A stretch of 64,000 bases of DNA from Brucella tritici. GTDB taxonomy: Bacteria > Pseudomonadota > Alphaproteobacteria > Rhizobiales > Rhizobiaceae. Of this stretch, positions 9,441 to 18,132 are shown in pieces (the stretch's first letter is position 1; each line of letters begins with the position of its first letter). Below the pieces are notes generated by a model, which was not told where the DNA came from, searched no databases, and saw only the letters and a list, made by a program, of their open reading frames with translations. The translations under genes were made by a program, and so were the position numbers. The stretch covers positions 1-64,000 of the forward strand of contig NZ_WBWA01000026.1 of assembly GCF_008932295.1 (NCBI RefSeq), written 5' to 3'.

Positions 9441-9468
9441 GCGCGGCATGTTTCATGCCGCGCTTTTT
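9441..9468 (+). terminator. Rho-independent terminator of the beta-oxidation operon
   Basis: GCGCGGCATG (9441-9450) pairs with CATGCCGCGC (9454-9463) around a TTT loop, followed by TTTTT. It is 27 nt after the fadJ stop. Confidence 0.9.
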
Positions 9469-9678
9469 ATTTGCGCGTTCCGCTTTTGCTGAAATGTCAT
9501 AGCCTGAAAATAAGAAAATTTTCCCTGTTAATTCAGCCGTCTTGCGTAATTATCGCTTTTTCGGTAGGTTGAAGCCGAAGATGGGACGGAAATTAGGTTT
9601 AAAATCCTTTGAAGCATATCTTTCCTGATGGGGACTGTTCAGGAAGATATGTTGGAACCTACGTGGCGGATCATGACT

Positions 9679-10332
9679 ATGTTTTCTCACGAGAGCGTGT
9701 GGGCGGCCATTGATGCTCTGGCTGAACGTCATTCCCTGAGTGCGTCCGGGCTGGCGCGCCGGGCAGGGCTGGACCCAACGACCTTTAACAAATCCAAGCG
9801 CTATGCTTCCGACGGGCGTGCGCGCTGGCCTTCGACGGAATCGCTCGCCAAGGTGATGGAAGCAACCGGCTCGAGCTTCGATGAGTTCACGCGGCTCATT
9901 CAGGGCGAAAACCGCACGCCGCAATTCGGCGAATATACGCAGGACATGCAGTCCATTCCATTGCTCGGCATGGCTGAAGCCGGTGCGGGCGGCTATTTCG
10001 ACGATGCCGGTTTCCCGGCGGGGCAAGGCTGGGACATTGTGGAGTTTCCCGCCGGATCGGGGGAAGGTGTGTATGCGCTGGAGGTTTCGGGGGACTCGAT
10101 GTTGCCCCTTTACCGTGATGGCGATACGCTGATCGTTGCACCCAATACCGCCATTCGCCGGGGCGATCGCGTGGTGGTGCGAACGAAAGATGGAGAAGTG
10201 ATGGCCAAGATTCTGCATCGCCAGACGCCGCGAACCATTGAGCTTCACTCGCTCAATCCCGAACATCCGAACCGCATCTTCGAGTCGAAGGATATCGAAT
10301 GGGTCGCCCGCATTTTGTGGGCGAGCCAGTAA
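9679..10332 (+). CDS. HTH regulator with S24 (LexA/CI-like) autoprotease domain
   Basis: About 217 aa. The N-terminus carries a helix-turn-helix (SLSASGLARRAGLDPTTFNK, about 19-38) and the C-terminal half a LexA-fold S24 domain with the nucleophile Ser in EVSGDSMLP (about 140) and the general-base Lys in GEVMAKILHR (about 177). A plausible Ala-Gly self-cleavage site is in GMAEAGAGG near residue 101. The ATG at 9679 (MFSHESVW) is chosen because the HTH begins right after it and GGCGGA is well placed; ATGs at 9649 and 9673 are alternatives. Known family members respond to DNA damage or other stress by self-cleavage. No phage genes surround it, so a chromosomal regulator is more likely than a prophage repressor. 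Its stop overlaps the next start (TAATG). Confidence 0.85.
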   Translation: MFSHESVWAAIDALAERHSLSASGLARRAGLDPTTFNKSKRYASDGRARWPSTESLAKVMEATGSSFDEFTRLIQGENRTPQFGEYTQDMQSIPLLGMAEAGAGGYFDDAGFPAGQGWDIVEFPAGSGEGVYALEVSGDSMLPLYRDGDTLIVAPNTAIRRGDRVVVRTKDGEVMAKILHRQTPRTIELHSLNPEHPNRIFESKDIEWVARILWASQ

Positions 10333-11294
10333 TGGCGCAATCGCAGGACAGAAGCCATGCACGTGCCGTTTTCGGCGGTCTGGCTGGCATAACAGGTGCA
10401 GTTCTGGTCGCAGCCTTCGTGGCGCCGTTCTATGGCGCGCTGGATCGGCCTGTCGTCGTCATCAATTCCGGTGACGCACAGACCGGCTCTGGTGCAGGTA
10501 ATGGCATCGTTGTCGAACAGTTCGACTATAATGAACCGGGAACACAGCCTGAAACGGGCAATGCACCGGAGGGGACCTCACCGCAGCCGGGCGAGGTCGC
10601 ACCCGCTGAAGGGCAGTCGCCTGCATCGCCGGAAAACGGCAAGGCTAACGATCAATCCAATAAAAGTGACATGCAACGCGAGGCACCGCGTCCGCCGCTG
10701 AGTGATCTCGGTCTTGCATCCACGCCGAAGCCGCCAGAGCCGCCTGCACCGGCCACACCTGTCGATGCGGGCGAACAGATGCAGCTTTTGCAGCGCCCTG
10801 TCGCGGTGGCGGCCGGACGGCTGGAAAGCCAGGGCCGCATGATCGAGCTGCAGGGCATTGAAATCGTGCCGGTGGAACAGACATGCCAGACGGCTTCCGG
10901 CGAAAGCTGGCCATGCGGCATGCAGGCGCGCACTGCCTTCCGGCAATGGCTGCGCTCCCGTGCCGTCATGTGCCGCCTGCCTGAAAACGACAGCGGTGCG
11001 GCAGTCGCAACCGAATGCACGCTGGGCAATGAAGATGCAGCCGCATGGCTCGTCGCCAATGGCTGGGCGAAGGCTGTTCCGGGCGGTGCCTATGACGAAG
11101 CGGGCCGCAAGGCTGTGGAGGCTCGCCTCGGCATCTTCGGCGACAAGCCTGATACGTCGCTGCCCAATCCGGAGCCGGATAGCGGCAATATGATGGATAA
11201 TCCTTCGCCGCTGGCCCCTGAAACGGAGCCGCAGCCGTCTTCGCCGTCCCCACAGCCGCAGGGTGAGTTTCCGCCTGCGCCGCCTGCACAATGA
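10332..11294 (+). CDS. Membrane-anchored thermonuclease-like (SNase-fold) protein, probably catalytically degenerate
   Basis: Starts with the ATG that overlaps the stop of the S24 regulator by one base, so the two are translationally coupled. 320 aa: a hydrophobic anchor (about 12-34), a long Pro/Glu/Gly-rich low-complexity stretch (to about 150), an SNase-like domain (about 155-265) and another Pro-rich tail. The SNase domain keeps structural marks (IELQGIEIVP, QTC, PCGMQARTAFRQWL, VANGWAKA, EARLGIF), but the Tyr-Arg step that supplies a catalytic arginine reads ATECTLGNEDAAAW here, and I do not see the acidic metal-site set. Likely a periplasmic binding or structural derivative. The pairing with a LexA-like regulator is notable. 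Confidence 0.75.
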   Translation: MAQSQDRSHARAVFGGLAGITGAVLVAAFVAPFYGALDRPVVVINSGDAQTGSGAGNGIVVEQFDYNEPGTQPETGNAPEGTSPQPGEVAPAEGQSPASPENGKANDQSNKSDMQREAPRPPLSDLGLASTPKPPEPPAPATPVDAGEQMQLLQRPVAVAAGRLESQGRMIELQGIEIVPVEQTCQTASGESWPCGMQARTAFRQWLRSRAVMCRLPENDSGAAVATECTLGNEDAAAWLVANGWAKAVPGGAYDEAGRKAVEARLGIFGDKPDTSLPNPEPDSGNMMDNPSPLAPETEPQPSSPSPQPQGEFPPAPPAQ

Positions 11295-11334
11295 AAAAAA
11301 CGACACCTCTTGTGGTAATTCCGGTCCTGAAATG

Positions 11335-11364
11335 AAAAAAGCCCCGCTCGATGCGGGGCTTTTT
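11335..11364. terminator. Bidirectional terminator between the nuclease-like gene and lysS
   Basis: AAAAAA-GCCCCGC-TCGAT-GCGGGGC-TTTTT: a perfect 7-bp GC stem flanked by A6 and T5, so it can end transcription from both converging genes. Confidence 0.92.
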
Positions 11365-11382
11365 CGTTCCGTATCTTGAAGC

Positions 11383-13047
11383 TTACGCCAGTTCGCCAGC
11401 CAGAGCCTTCTTGATCAGCGCGCGGGTTTCTTTGATGCCGTAGAGCGCGACGAAGGAACCGAAGCGCGGTCCGCGTTCCTGACCAATCAGCACTTCATAG
11501 AGCATCTGGAAGAAGGAAACCGAAACGCCGGGACCGCCTTCCGGGCTCTTCTTGGTGTGGTCCTGATAACGCTCAATGGCGCGGGCAACGTCGAGAATGG
11601 CATTCTGGATGTCGTTGCCATCGCTGCCGGCAGGTAGCGTTGAAAGCTTGGCATCCAGAGCTTCGAGCGCTGCGCGTTCTACATCGTCAGGCGCGCGGAA
11701 CTGCTTGGTCGGCTTCACGAAATCGTTGAAGTAACGGATCGCATAGCCGACGAGCGCGTCGAGCTCCGGATTGTTTTCCGGCGTAACGCCCGGCACGTGG
11801 CGCGAGATGAAACCCCACAGCACAGCCGGATTTTCGGCATTCGATGCACTGACCAGATTGAGCATCAGCGCGAATGTAACCGGCAGGTTCACCTTCGGCG
11901 GGTTGCCGTAATGAATATGCCAGACCGGATTGTTCAGCCGGTCCTTCCACTCCATGTTTCCTTGGCGGTGATAGACCGAAAGATGGGCGAAATATTCGTC
12001 CACCGCCTTCGGGATGACATCGAAGTAAAGCCGCTTGGCGGTCTTCGGCTTCTGGAAATTGTAAAGTGCAAGACTTTCGGTCGGCGCATAGGCCAGCCAT
12101 TCATCGATGGAAATGCCGTTGCCCTTGGACTTGGAAATCTTCTGGCCAAGCTGGTCGAGGAACAGTTCATAGACGAAATGTTCCGGCGCGCGACCGCCGA
12201 GGATTTCGCAAATGCGGTCATAAACGCCCGCATTGGTCTGGTGGTCCTTGCCGAACATTTCGAAATCGACGCCGAGCGCTGCCCAGCGCATGCCGAAATC
12301 GGGCTTCCATTGCAGCTTCACCTTGCCACCTGTGACGGACAGCGTGGTTTCAACGCCGTCCTCATCGTCGAAGGTGATGGTGCCAGCCTTGGCATCCACG
12401 CTCTTCATTGGCACGTAAAGCACGCGGCCGGACTTCGGCGAGATCGGCAGGAACGGGCTGTAGGTTGCCTGGCGCTCTTCGCCGAGCGTCGGCAGCATCA
12501 CCTTCATGATGTCGTCATAGCGCTCGACGGCCTTGAGAAGCACGGCGTCGAACTTGCCGGACTTGTAATATTCGGTCGCGCTGGCGAATTCGTAATCGAA
12601 GCCGAAAGTGTCGAGGAAGCGGCACAGCATGGCGTTGTTGTGATCCGCAAAGCTCTTGTAGTCGCCGCCGAACGGGTTCGGAACGGTCGAAAGCGGCATT
12701 TGCAGATAGGGCTCAAGAGCTGCCTTGTCCGGCACATTGTCCGGAATCTTGCGCATGCCGTCGAGATCGTCCGAAAAGCAGATCAGGCGCGTCTTGACCT
12801 TGTCTTCGGTCAGGATGCGGAAGGCATGGCGCACCATCGAGGTGCGCGCCACTTCGCCGAACGTGCCGATATGCGGCAGGCCGGAAGGACCATAACCGGT
12901 CTCGAAGATCACCGTCTCCGGCAAGCCGGTCTTTGCATAGCGCTTGAGGATTTTCTTCGCTTCTTCAAAAGGCCATGCTTTCGCTTCCGCAGCCGCCGCG
13001 GTCAGTTCCGGGGTCAGCGTGATTTCGGGAAGGCGGTGCGAGGTCAT
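11383..13047 (-). CDS. lysS: Lysyl-tRNA synthetase, class I
   Basis: Charges tRNA-Lys. It is a class I enzyme, not the common class II LysRS: the HIGH-type motif is [10 protein letters not shown] (about 52-61) and the KMSKS-type loop is [11 protein letters not shown] (about 304-314). The 554-aa length fits the class I bacterial/archaeal form that replaced class II in most alphaproteobacteria. The ATG at 13047 has a modest purine-rich site (CACAGGATTGAACC). Single gene, convergent with the nuclease-like gene and divergent from the TerB-like gene. The other aminoacylation domains appear complete; nothing suggests a pseudogene. Confidence 0.96.
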   Translation of the reverse strand: MTSHRLPEITLTPELTAAAAEAKAWPFEEAKKILKRYAKTGLPETVIFETGYGPSGLPHIGTFGEVARTSMVRHAFRILTEDKVKTRLICFSDDLDGMRKIPDNVPDKAALEPYLQMPLSTVPNPFGGDYKSFADHNNAMLCRFLDTFGFDYEFASATEYYKSGKFDAVLLKAVERYDDIMKVMLPTLGEERQATYSPFLPISPKSGRVLYVPMKSVDAKAGTITFDDEDGVETTLSVTGGKVKLQWKPDFGMRWAALGVDFEMFGKDHQTNAGVYDRICEILGGRAPEHFVYELFLDQLGQKISKSKGNGISIDEWLAYAPTESLALYNFQKPKTAKRLYFDVIPKAVDEYFAHLSVYHRQGNMEWKDRLNNPVWHIHYGNPPKVNLPVTFALMLNLVSASNAENPAVLWGFISRHVPGVTPENNPELDALVGYAIRYFNDFVKPTKQFRAPDDVERAALEALDAKLSTLPAGSDGNDIQNAILDVARAIERYQDHTKKSPEGGPGVSVSFFQMLYEVLIGQERGPRFGSFVALYGIKETRALIKKALAGELA

Positions 13048-13242
13048 GGTTCAATCCTGTGAAGGGGGCTACTCGTTAAAACTTACGCGCAAGTAAGGCG
13101 CATACTGCTCTATGGCGCGGCAACCACTGTCCGTCAACGGTTGCGACCGAATTTCCTTGCGCAACGGGATGCGGCTTCCTAACTTTCAAACCAATTTGGG
13201 CCGTTGGATTTGATTCCGGCCATTGTTGTGCAGGAGTACGCG

Positions 13243-13665
13243 ATGAAAAAGATCACCCCGCAGGATGCACTCGTCTATATCATGATTACGACGTCTGCAG
13301 CCGACACCACCATGACCGATGCCGAGCTGGAATCCATCGGCAATGTGGTGACGCGCCTGCCGGTTTTCCGTGGTTTTGATACCGGGCGTCTGCCGCAGCT
13401 TGCCAATGATTGCTATGCGCTGCTGGCCTATGAAGACGGTCTGGAGAAGATTCTCGACCTCGCTCATGAAGCCCTGCCGGAACGCCTCTACGATACGGCC
13501 TATGCGCTGGCTGTCGAAGTGGCTGCCGCCGATCTGCATGTGGAGCAGGAGGAGCTGGAGTTCCTCCAGATGTTGCGTGACCGCTGGACGCTCGATGAGC
13601 TGACCGTTGCCGCCATCGAACGCAGCGCCCGCGTGCGGTTCCGCAAGCTCGATCCTGTTGTTTAG
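13243..13665 (+). CDS. TerB-family (tellurite resistance B-like) protein
   Basis: About 140 aa and entirely alpha-helical in character, with the TerB layout: ITPQDALVYIMITTSAADTTM, a first acidic patch (MTDAELESIG), and a second copy-like helix pair ending in VEVAAADLHVEQEELEFLQML, where the Asp/Glu cluster resembles the metal-binding repeat of TerB. ATG 13243 follows AGGAG at a good distance; a longer TTG start is less likely. Members act at the cytoplasmic face in tellurite or phage-defence Ter modules, but also occur alone. No other ter gene is nearby, so resistance should not be inferred. Confidence 0.8.
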   Translation: MKKITPQDALVYIMITTSAADTTMTDAELESIGNVVTRLPVFRGFDTGRLPQLANDCYALLAYEDGLEKILDLAHEALPERLYDTAYALAVEVAAADLHVEQEELEFLQMLRDRWTLDELTVAAIERSARVRFRKLDPVV

Positions 13666-13691
13666 AGCCTGTTCCAAAAGTCATCCTGTGT

Positions 13692-13752
13692 GGCTGCAAA
13701 TGGCAATTTGTCTGCGTTCCGGCGCTCATGCAGCTTTTTGTTTCAGGCTCTT
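13692..13752 (+). repeat. 3'-flanking dispersed repeat, copy 1
   Basis: Starts GGCTGCAAATGGCA and runs through GCGTTCCGGCGCTCATG, matching copies at 30119 and 52853. It lies 27 nt after the terB stop on the coding strand. This copy diverges after CTCATG, where the others continue with TGTA. Confidence 0.6.
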
Positions 13753-13795
13753 AAGCGCTGGTGGCTGCATAGGCTCGGCTTCCTTCATCCAGAAC

Positions 13796-13830
13796 TGTCG
13801 AACCTCATCCTGAGCTTGTCGAAGGATCAG
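13796..13830. repeat. Dispersed ATCCTGAGCTTGTCGAAGGAT-type sequence
   Basis: CATCCTGAGCTTGTCGAAGG lies here with short complementary ends (ATCCT/AGGAT). Very similar sequences recur in intergenic DNA of many proteobacteria. Only one copy is present in the window, so the repeat status rests on general knowledge. Confidence 0.4.
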
Positions 13831-13841
13831 CAGTTGAATGC

Positions 13842-13867
13842 AAAACGGGCGGAAAATCCGCCCGTTT
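13842..13867 (-). terminator. Rho-independent terminator of the minus-strand hypothetical gene
   Basis: Perfect 11-bp stem AAACGGGCGGA (13843-13853) / TCCGCCCGTTT (13857-13867) with a 3-nt loop; reading leftwards the stem ends in TTTT. It is 22 nt past the stop of the gene at 13889. Confidence 0.85.
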
Positions 13868-13888
13868 CCTTTGTGGGGTTCAGGAAAA

Positions 13889-14233
13889 TCAGCACACGAC
13901 CGGGAGCCGTCGTGCCTTGCGCCCTTCCAGAGCAGCGCGCATGATGCGGGCTGCTTCTGCAAATGTGGGCGTTTCCTTCCAGTGTTCGGCATGAATGAAG
14001 CCGGTCGGAACGATATCCTTCAGCGCTTCCAGCGTGTGGCGCGGCACCATATCGGTGCAGTTCCACAGGCGACGGAAGACAACGCTGATCCGTGTGACCT
14101 TGCCGTTTACCTGAACGGACGGCTCGGTCGTTTCCAGAGCCCAATCTTCATAGGCGTCGACTGCATCCTGGAATGCATGATGCAGATAGATCGGTGCGTG
14201 ACCGTCATGAAGCGGGGGCAGCAAACTAGACAT
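13889..14233 (-). CDS. Conserved-looking hypothetical protein, 114 aa
   Basis: The start is the ATG at 14233 (MSSLLPPLHDGHAPIY), preceded by GAGAGGAAAC; the longer frame to 14329 lacks a good site. It is a soluble mixed alpha/beta protein with no signal or membrane segment. An acidic helix (AFQDAVDAYEDWALE) is followed by a basic central strand (KVTRISVVFRRLWNCTDMVP) and a C-terminal helix ending in GRKARRLPVVC. No family recognised. It has its own terminator and a long AT-rich upstream region, and is divergent from the ABC importer operon. Treated as real from the start site, composition and terminator. Confidence 0.6.
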   Translation of the reverse strand: MSSLLPPLHDGHAPIYLHHAFQDAVDAYEDWALETTEPSVQVNGKVTRISVVFRRLWNCTDMVPRHTLEALKDIVPTGFIHAEHWKETPTFAEAARIMRAALEGRKARRLPVVC

Positions 14234-14666
14234 TTCTGTTTCCTCTCTTCCTATTGGTTCAGCTTTCAGGGGGCATTTGTTGCCAGGTGAATGAATTGGG
14301 GCAAACAAATGCATTTTAACAAGAGCCATGAATTGCTCTTCAGTGGTCTATGTGTGCCGTGTCGAAATGGAAGCTCACGAAATACGACAACACATAATTA
14401 ACCATGATCTACGGAAGAAGGCCTGTTTGGCAAGAGGCGAATTTTTTTTAAATAAGCTTTTATCGGAAAAATAATTCAAACGCATAGGTTGAAATACTGC
14501 AATAATAAGCTAGCAAACTGTTGAAATATTATTTTTACTTGACGGTTAAATATGCCGGAAAACGAAGTGTTTTTCGATATTTATTGTTCGGGTGACAGGT
14601 TTTGCTCCTGTCATTTGCAGGCGACTGGTATAAAAAGTCATCAAATGAAAATGTGATTGCGGGGCA
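14234..14666. other. AT-rich intergenic region with a small hairpin
   Basis: About 430 bases without a gene between two divergent transcription units, much richer in A+T than the neighbours. TGACAGG (14593-14599) and CCTGTCA (14607-14613) make a perfect 7-bp stem 54 bp before the importer start, and AAGAGC/GCTCTT form another around 14322-14341. A TTGACG at about 14537 could be a -35 element. No regulator gene is adjacent. Confidence 0.5.
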
Positions 14667-16286
14667 ATGGATATGGCTCAACTGGTTCTGTCGCGTAGGG
14701 CTTTTCTGGCGGGGGCGACCGCTTTGGCCGCCGTCGCCGTCTGGCCGCAACGGTCGAATGCGGCTGGTGAGGCGCAGAAAGGCGGGCGGCTGATCGTGGC
14801 CGCAGATTCAGAACCGCGCAATCTGAACCCGGCCATCGTTGCGTCCAATGGCGTTTTCTTCGTCGCAAGCAAGGTGGTCGAGCCTCTGGCGGAAGCGTCT
14901 TTCGAAGGTGAAAATGGTCTCGCGCCGCGGCTTGCCACGAGCTGGGAAGGTTCGACCGACGGGCTGACGGCGACGTTCCATCTGCGCGAAGGCGTCAAAT
15001 GGCATGACGGCACGCCTTTCACATCGGCGGATGTGGCATTTTCGGCCATGGAAGTCTGGAAACCGCTGCAAAACCTGGGACGTGTCGTGTTCAAGGCGCT
15101 GGAGAAGGTTGAAACGCCGGATGACCTTACCGCCATTTTCCATTTCTCCGAGCCGACGCCTTTCCAGCTTATCCGCAATGCCTTGCCCGCGCTGACCGCG
15201 GTGCTGCCGAAGCATGTCTTCGCAGGAACTGACATCATGGCCAATCCGGCCAATGAGAAGCTCGTCGGAACCGGTCCGTTCAAATATGCCGAACACAAGA
15301 CCGGCGAATATTACCGACTGACGCGTAACGACGATTACTGGGGCGAGGGTGAGCCTTATCTGGATGAGATCGTCTATCGCGTGTTGCCGGACCGTGCCGC
15401 AGCGGCAGGCGCGCTGGAGGCCGAAGAAATCGACCTCGCCGCCTTTTCCGCCGTGCCGCTCGCCGATCTGGACCGTATCTCGAAGATTCCCGGCCTCACG
15501 GTCATCTCCAAAGGCTATGAAGCGCTGACCTATCAGCTCGTGGTGGAAATCAACCATCGCCGCAAGGAACTGGCGGACCTGAAGGTTCGACAGGCGATCG
15601 CTCATGCTATCGACCGCGATTTTGTGGTGAAGACGATTTTCCTCGGTTACGCCAAGACCTCGACCGGTCCTGTGCCGCGTTATGACAGCCAGTTTTATAC
15701 CGATGATGTGCCATCCTATCCGTTCGACGTCGCGAAGGCGAATGCGCTTCTGGACGAGGCTGGTTACAAGCGGGGCAAGGACGGCACGCGCTTCACGCTC
15801 AAGCTTCTTCCTGCGCCTTATTTCAATGAAACGAAACAGTTCGGCGATTATCTGCGTCAGGCGCTTGCGGCTGTCGGCATCGATGCGCGTATTGTCAATA
15901 ATGACTCCGCCGCGCACCAGAAAGCGGTTTACACCGACCATGACTTCGATCTGGCGATTGCACCGACGGTTTATCGCGGCGATCCGGCCATATCCACGAC
16001 AATTCTGGTCGAAAGCGGTATCCCGGCAGGCGTGCCGTTTTCCAATCAGGGCGGCTATGCCAATGCTGAACTGGACGCGCTGATCGCCAAAGCCGCACGC
16101 GAAATCGATGAGAAAAAGCGCACGACGCTCTATCATCAGTTCCAGCAGATGGTGGAGGCAGATTTGCCACTGATTAACGTGGCGGAATGGGGCTTCATCA
16201 CCGTTGCCCGTGACCGCGTGAAGAATGTTTCCAACAATCCTCGCTGGGCTGTTTCCAACTGGGCGGATACGTGGCTGGAGCAGTGA
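14667..16286 (+). CDS. ABC transporter substrate-binding protein, peptide/nickel (family 5), Tat-exported
   Basis: 539 aa, the usual size for family 5 solute-binding proteins of oligopeptide, dipeptide or nickel importers. The N-terminus has a twin-arginine motif (LSRRAFLAGATALAAV) and a signal-peptide end near RSNAAG, so it should fold in the cytoplasm and be exported by Tat. Family marks are RLIVAADSEPRNLNPAI, the REGVKWHDGTPFTSADVAFS block (about 110-130) and VRQAIAHAIDRDFVVK (about 309-324). The start is ATG 14667 with a poor ribosome site; ATG 14673 is an alternative. First gene of a five-gene transporter; substrate not determinable. Confidence 0.93.
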   Translation: MDMAQLVLSRRAFLAGATALAAVAVWPQRSNAAGEAQKGGRLIVAADSEPRNLNPAIVASNGVFFVASKVVEPLAEASFEGENGLAPRLATSWEGSTDGLTATFHLREGVKWHDGTPFTSADVAFSAMEVWKPLQNLGRVVFKALEKVETPDDLTAIFHFSEPTPFQLIRNALPALTAVLPKHVFAGTDIMANPANEKLVGTGPFKYAEHKTGEYYRLTRNDDYWGEGEPYLDEIVYRVLPDRAAAAGALEAEEIDLAAFSAVPLADLDRISKIPGLTVISKGYEALTYQLVVEINHRRKELADLKVRQAIAHAIDRDFVVKTIFLGYAKTSTGPVPRYDSQFYTDDVPSYPFDVAKANALLDEAGYKRGKDGTRFTLKLLPAPYFNETKQFGDYLRQALAAVGIDARIVNNDSAAHQKAVYTDHDFDLAIAPTVYRGDPAISTTILVESGIPAGVPFSNQGGYANAELDALIAKAAREIDEKKRTTLYHQFQQMVEADLPLINVAEWGFITVARDRVKNVSNNPRWAVSNWADTWLEQ

Positions 16287-16303
16287 CGAACCTTTCCGAT
16301 TGA

Positions 16304-17305
16304 TTGTATCCTGTCATCGTGAAACAGATTCTGGCCCTTTTCCGCAAACGACTGCTCGGCAGCTTCATCGTGCTGCTGATTGTCATTGTCGGCTGCTTCT
16401 TCCTGGCAGAAAGCGCGCCGGGGGATGCCGTTGACGCCTATGCCGTGACATTCGGCGGCGATGCGGCAACGATTGACGAAATGCGCGCGCGCTGGGGGCT
16501 GGATCAGTCGGTCTGGCATCGGCTCGGGGCCTATCTGGCAGCCCTTGTGCAGGGTAATCTTGGCTGGTCCGTCAGTTTCAACCGGCCCATTCTCGACGTT
16601 ATACTGGAACGCTTGCCCAACACACTTCTGCTGATGGGGGCGGCGACTGCCTTGTCTTTTGCCGCAGGGTCGCTCCTTGGCATCGTGGCAGGGGCAAAGC
16701 CCGGAAGCTTTCGCGACCGGTTTCTCTCCGTGGCATCGCTGATCCTCTATGCGATCCCCGGTTTCTGGCTGGCGCTCGTGCTGGTCATCCTTTTTTCAAT
16801 CAGGCTGCGCTGGTTGCCGTCGAGCGGCATTGAAACAATTGCTTCCGGCAAGCATGGGCTGGCGCGGGCAGGCGACATTGCAGTTCATCTGGTGCTGCCG
16901 GTCGTTTCGCTGGCGGTGATCTATCTGGCACTTTACTTGCGGGTCATGCGCGCCGCCATGGCCGACATATGGCGCATGGATTTCGTGCGCGCCTTGCGGG
17001 CAAGGGGCATTTCGCATTCGCGCATTGTCCTGCGCCACGTGGCGCGCAACGCGTTGCTGCCGCTCGTCACTGTACTGGGCCTGCAGGCCGCATCCATGCT
17101 CGGCGGCAGCGTGGTGATCGAAAGCGTTTTCGCCGTGCCGGGGCTGGGACGGCTGGCGCAGGAGGCCGTCGCAAGCCGTGACACGCCGCTTCTGCTCGGC
17201 GTCATTCTGGTCAGCGCCATCATGGTGATCGTGGTCAATTTCCTGATTGACCTGATCTATCTCTGGCTCGATCCGCGTATCGCGGCCGGAGGCGGCGGAG
17301 TATGA
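16304..17305 (+). CDS. ABC transporter permease (DppB/OppB type)
   Basis: 333 aa from TTG 16304, or 328 from GTG 16319; neither has a convincing ribosome site. The order of features is that of DppB-type permeases: one N-terminal membrane helix (about 15-36), a periplasmic segment with RWGLDQSVWHRLGAYL and GNLGWSVSF, then a block of five helices. The EAA loop that docks the ATPase is at RALRARGISHSRIVLRHVARNALLPL (about 231-256). It forms the membrane channel with the next gene. It is 17 bp after the binding protein and overlaps the following permease by four bases (ATGA). Confidence 0.93.
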   Translation: MYPVIVKQILALFRKRLLGSFIVLLIVIVGCFFLAESAPGDAVDAYAVTFGGDAATIDEMRARWGLDQSVWHRLGAYLAALVQGNLGWSVSFNRPILDVILERLPNTLLLMGAATALSFAAGSLLGIVAGAKPGSFRDRFLSVASLILYAIPGFWLALVLVILFSIRLRWLPSSGIETIASGKHGLARAGDIAVHLVLPVVSLAVIYLALYLRVMRAAMADIWRMDFVRALRARGISHSRIVLRHVARNALLPLVTVLGLQAASMLGGSVVIESVFAVPGLGRLAQEAVASRDTPLLLGVILVSAIMVIVVNFLIDLIYLWLDPRIAAGGGGV

Positions 17306-18132
17306 ACGGGGTGAAATGTTATTTCAGAACGGGTGAGGGTTTAGCAGGTGCAATCCTGCTGGCGCTGCTCGTACTGGCAGCACTTTCCGCACCTCTCATC
17401 TTTCCCGCCGATCCTTTAAGCATTGTCTCAACGCCGCTGCTGCAGCCCTTTGACAATACAGATTTTATTCTCGGAACCGACCGGCTTGGACGCAATGTTC
17501 TGGCCGAGCTTTTCTATGGTGCGCGCACATCGCTTGGCGTTGGACTGGCTGCTGCCTTGGCCTCAATTATCCTCGGCAGCATCATCGGGACGCTGGCCGG
17601 TTTTGCGGGCGGTATCGTCGATGAAGTCCTGATGCGGATCACGGAAGCCTTCCAGACCGTGCCGGGCTTTCTGCTGGCATTGGCGCTGGTCAGCATTGCC
17701 GGGCCGACACTGCCGGTGTTGATTGCAGCGATTGCACTTTCAAGCTGGACGCAGGCTGCGCGCCTCACGCGCGGGCAGGTGCTCACAATCCGCGAAAGCG
17801 ATTACGTGGCTTCCGCCCGCGTCATCGGCATGCATCCGATGGAAATCGCTTTCCGCCAGATACTGCCCAACGCTCTGCCGCCGGTTCTGGCGCTGGTGCC
17901 GGTGATCGTCGCTTCCGCCATATTGATTGAAGCGGCTCTGTCCTTTCTGGGGCTGGGCGATCCGAACCGCGTCACCTGGGGCGGCATGATCGCCGAGGGG
18001 CGCACGGTCCTGCGTTCCGCACCCTGGCTTTCGATCCTGCCGGGGCTGGCGCTGGCATTGACTGTTGTGGGCGTCTATCTGGCGGGCGAGGGACTGACGA
18101 ACGCCTTGTCCCGGCGCGAGGTGCAGTCATGA
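17302..18132 (+). CDS. ABC transporter permease (DppC/OppC type)
   Basis: 276 aa. Features run as in DppC-type permeases: an N-terminal helix (about 13-33), the conserved GTDRLGRNVLAELFYGARTS (about 54-73) before the membrane domain, and the EAA loop ASARVIGMHPMEIAFRQILPN (about 170-190). About six membrane segments. It overlaps both neighbours by four bases (ATGA at 17302 and again at 18129), a sign of tight translational coupling. It pairs with the preceding DppB-type protein to form the channel. Confidence 0.94.
   Translation: MNGVKCYFRTGEGLAGAILLALLVLAALSAPLIFPADPLSIVSTPLLQPFDNTDFILGTDRLGRNVLAELFYGARTSLGVGLAAALASIILGSIIGTLAGFAGGIVDEVLMRITEAFQTVPGFLLALALVSIAGPTLPVLIAAIALSSWTQAARLTRGQVLTIRESDYVASARVIGMHPMEIAFRQILPNALPPVLALVPVIVASAILIEAALSFLGLGDPNRVTWGGMIAEGRTVLRSAPWLSILPGLALALTVVGVYLAGEGLTNALSRREVQS

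Noticed and set aside
7192-9456. 754-codon open frame on the minus strand
   Set aside because: Antisense shadow of the FadB/J-like gene; no ribosome site and no recognisable domain.
9679-11294. Prophage repressor region
   Set aside because: The S24 regulator is CI-like in fold, but there are no phage structural, replication or integrase genes around it.
11797-13062. 421-codon open frame on the plus strand
   Set aside because: Antisense shadow of lysS.
13243-13665. Tellurite-resistance or Ter-type defence locus
   Set aside because: Only a lone TerB-like gene is present; no terC, terD, terZ or partner genes within the window.
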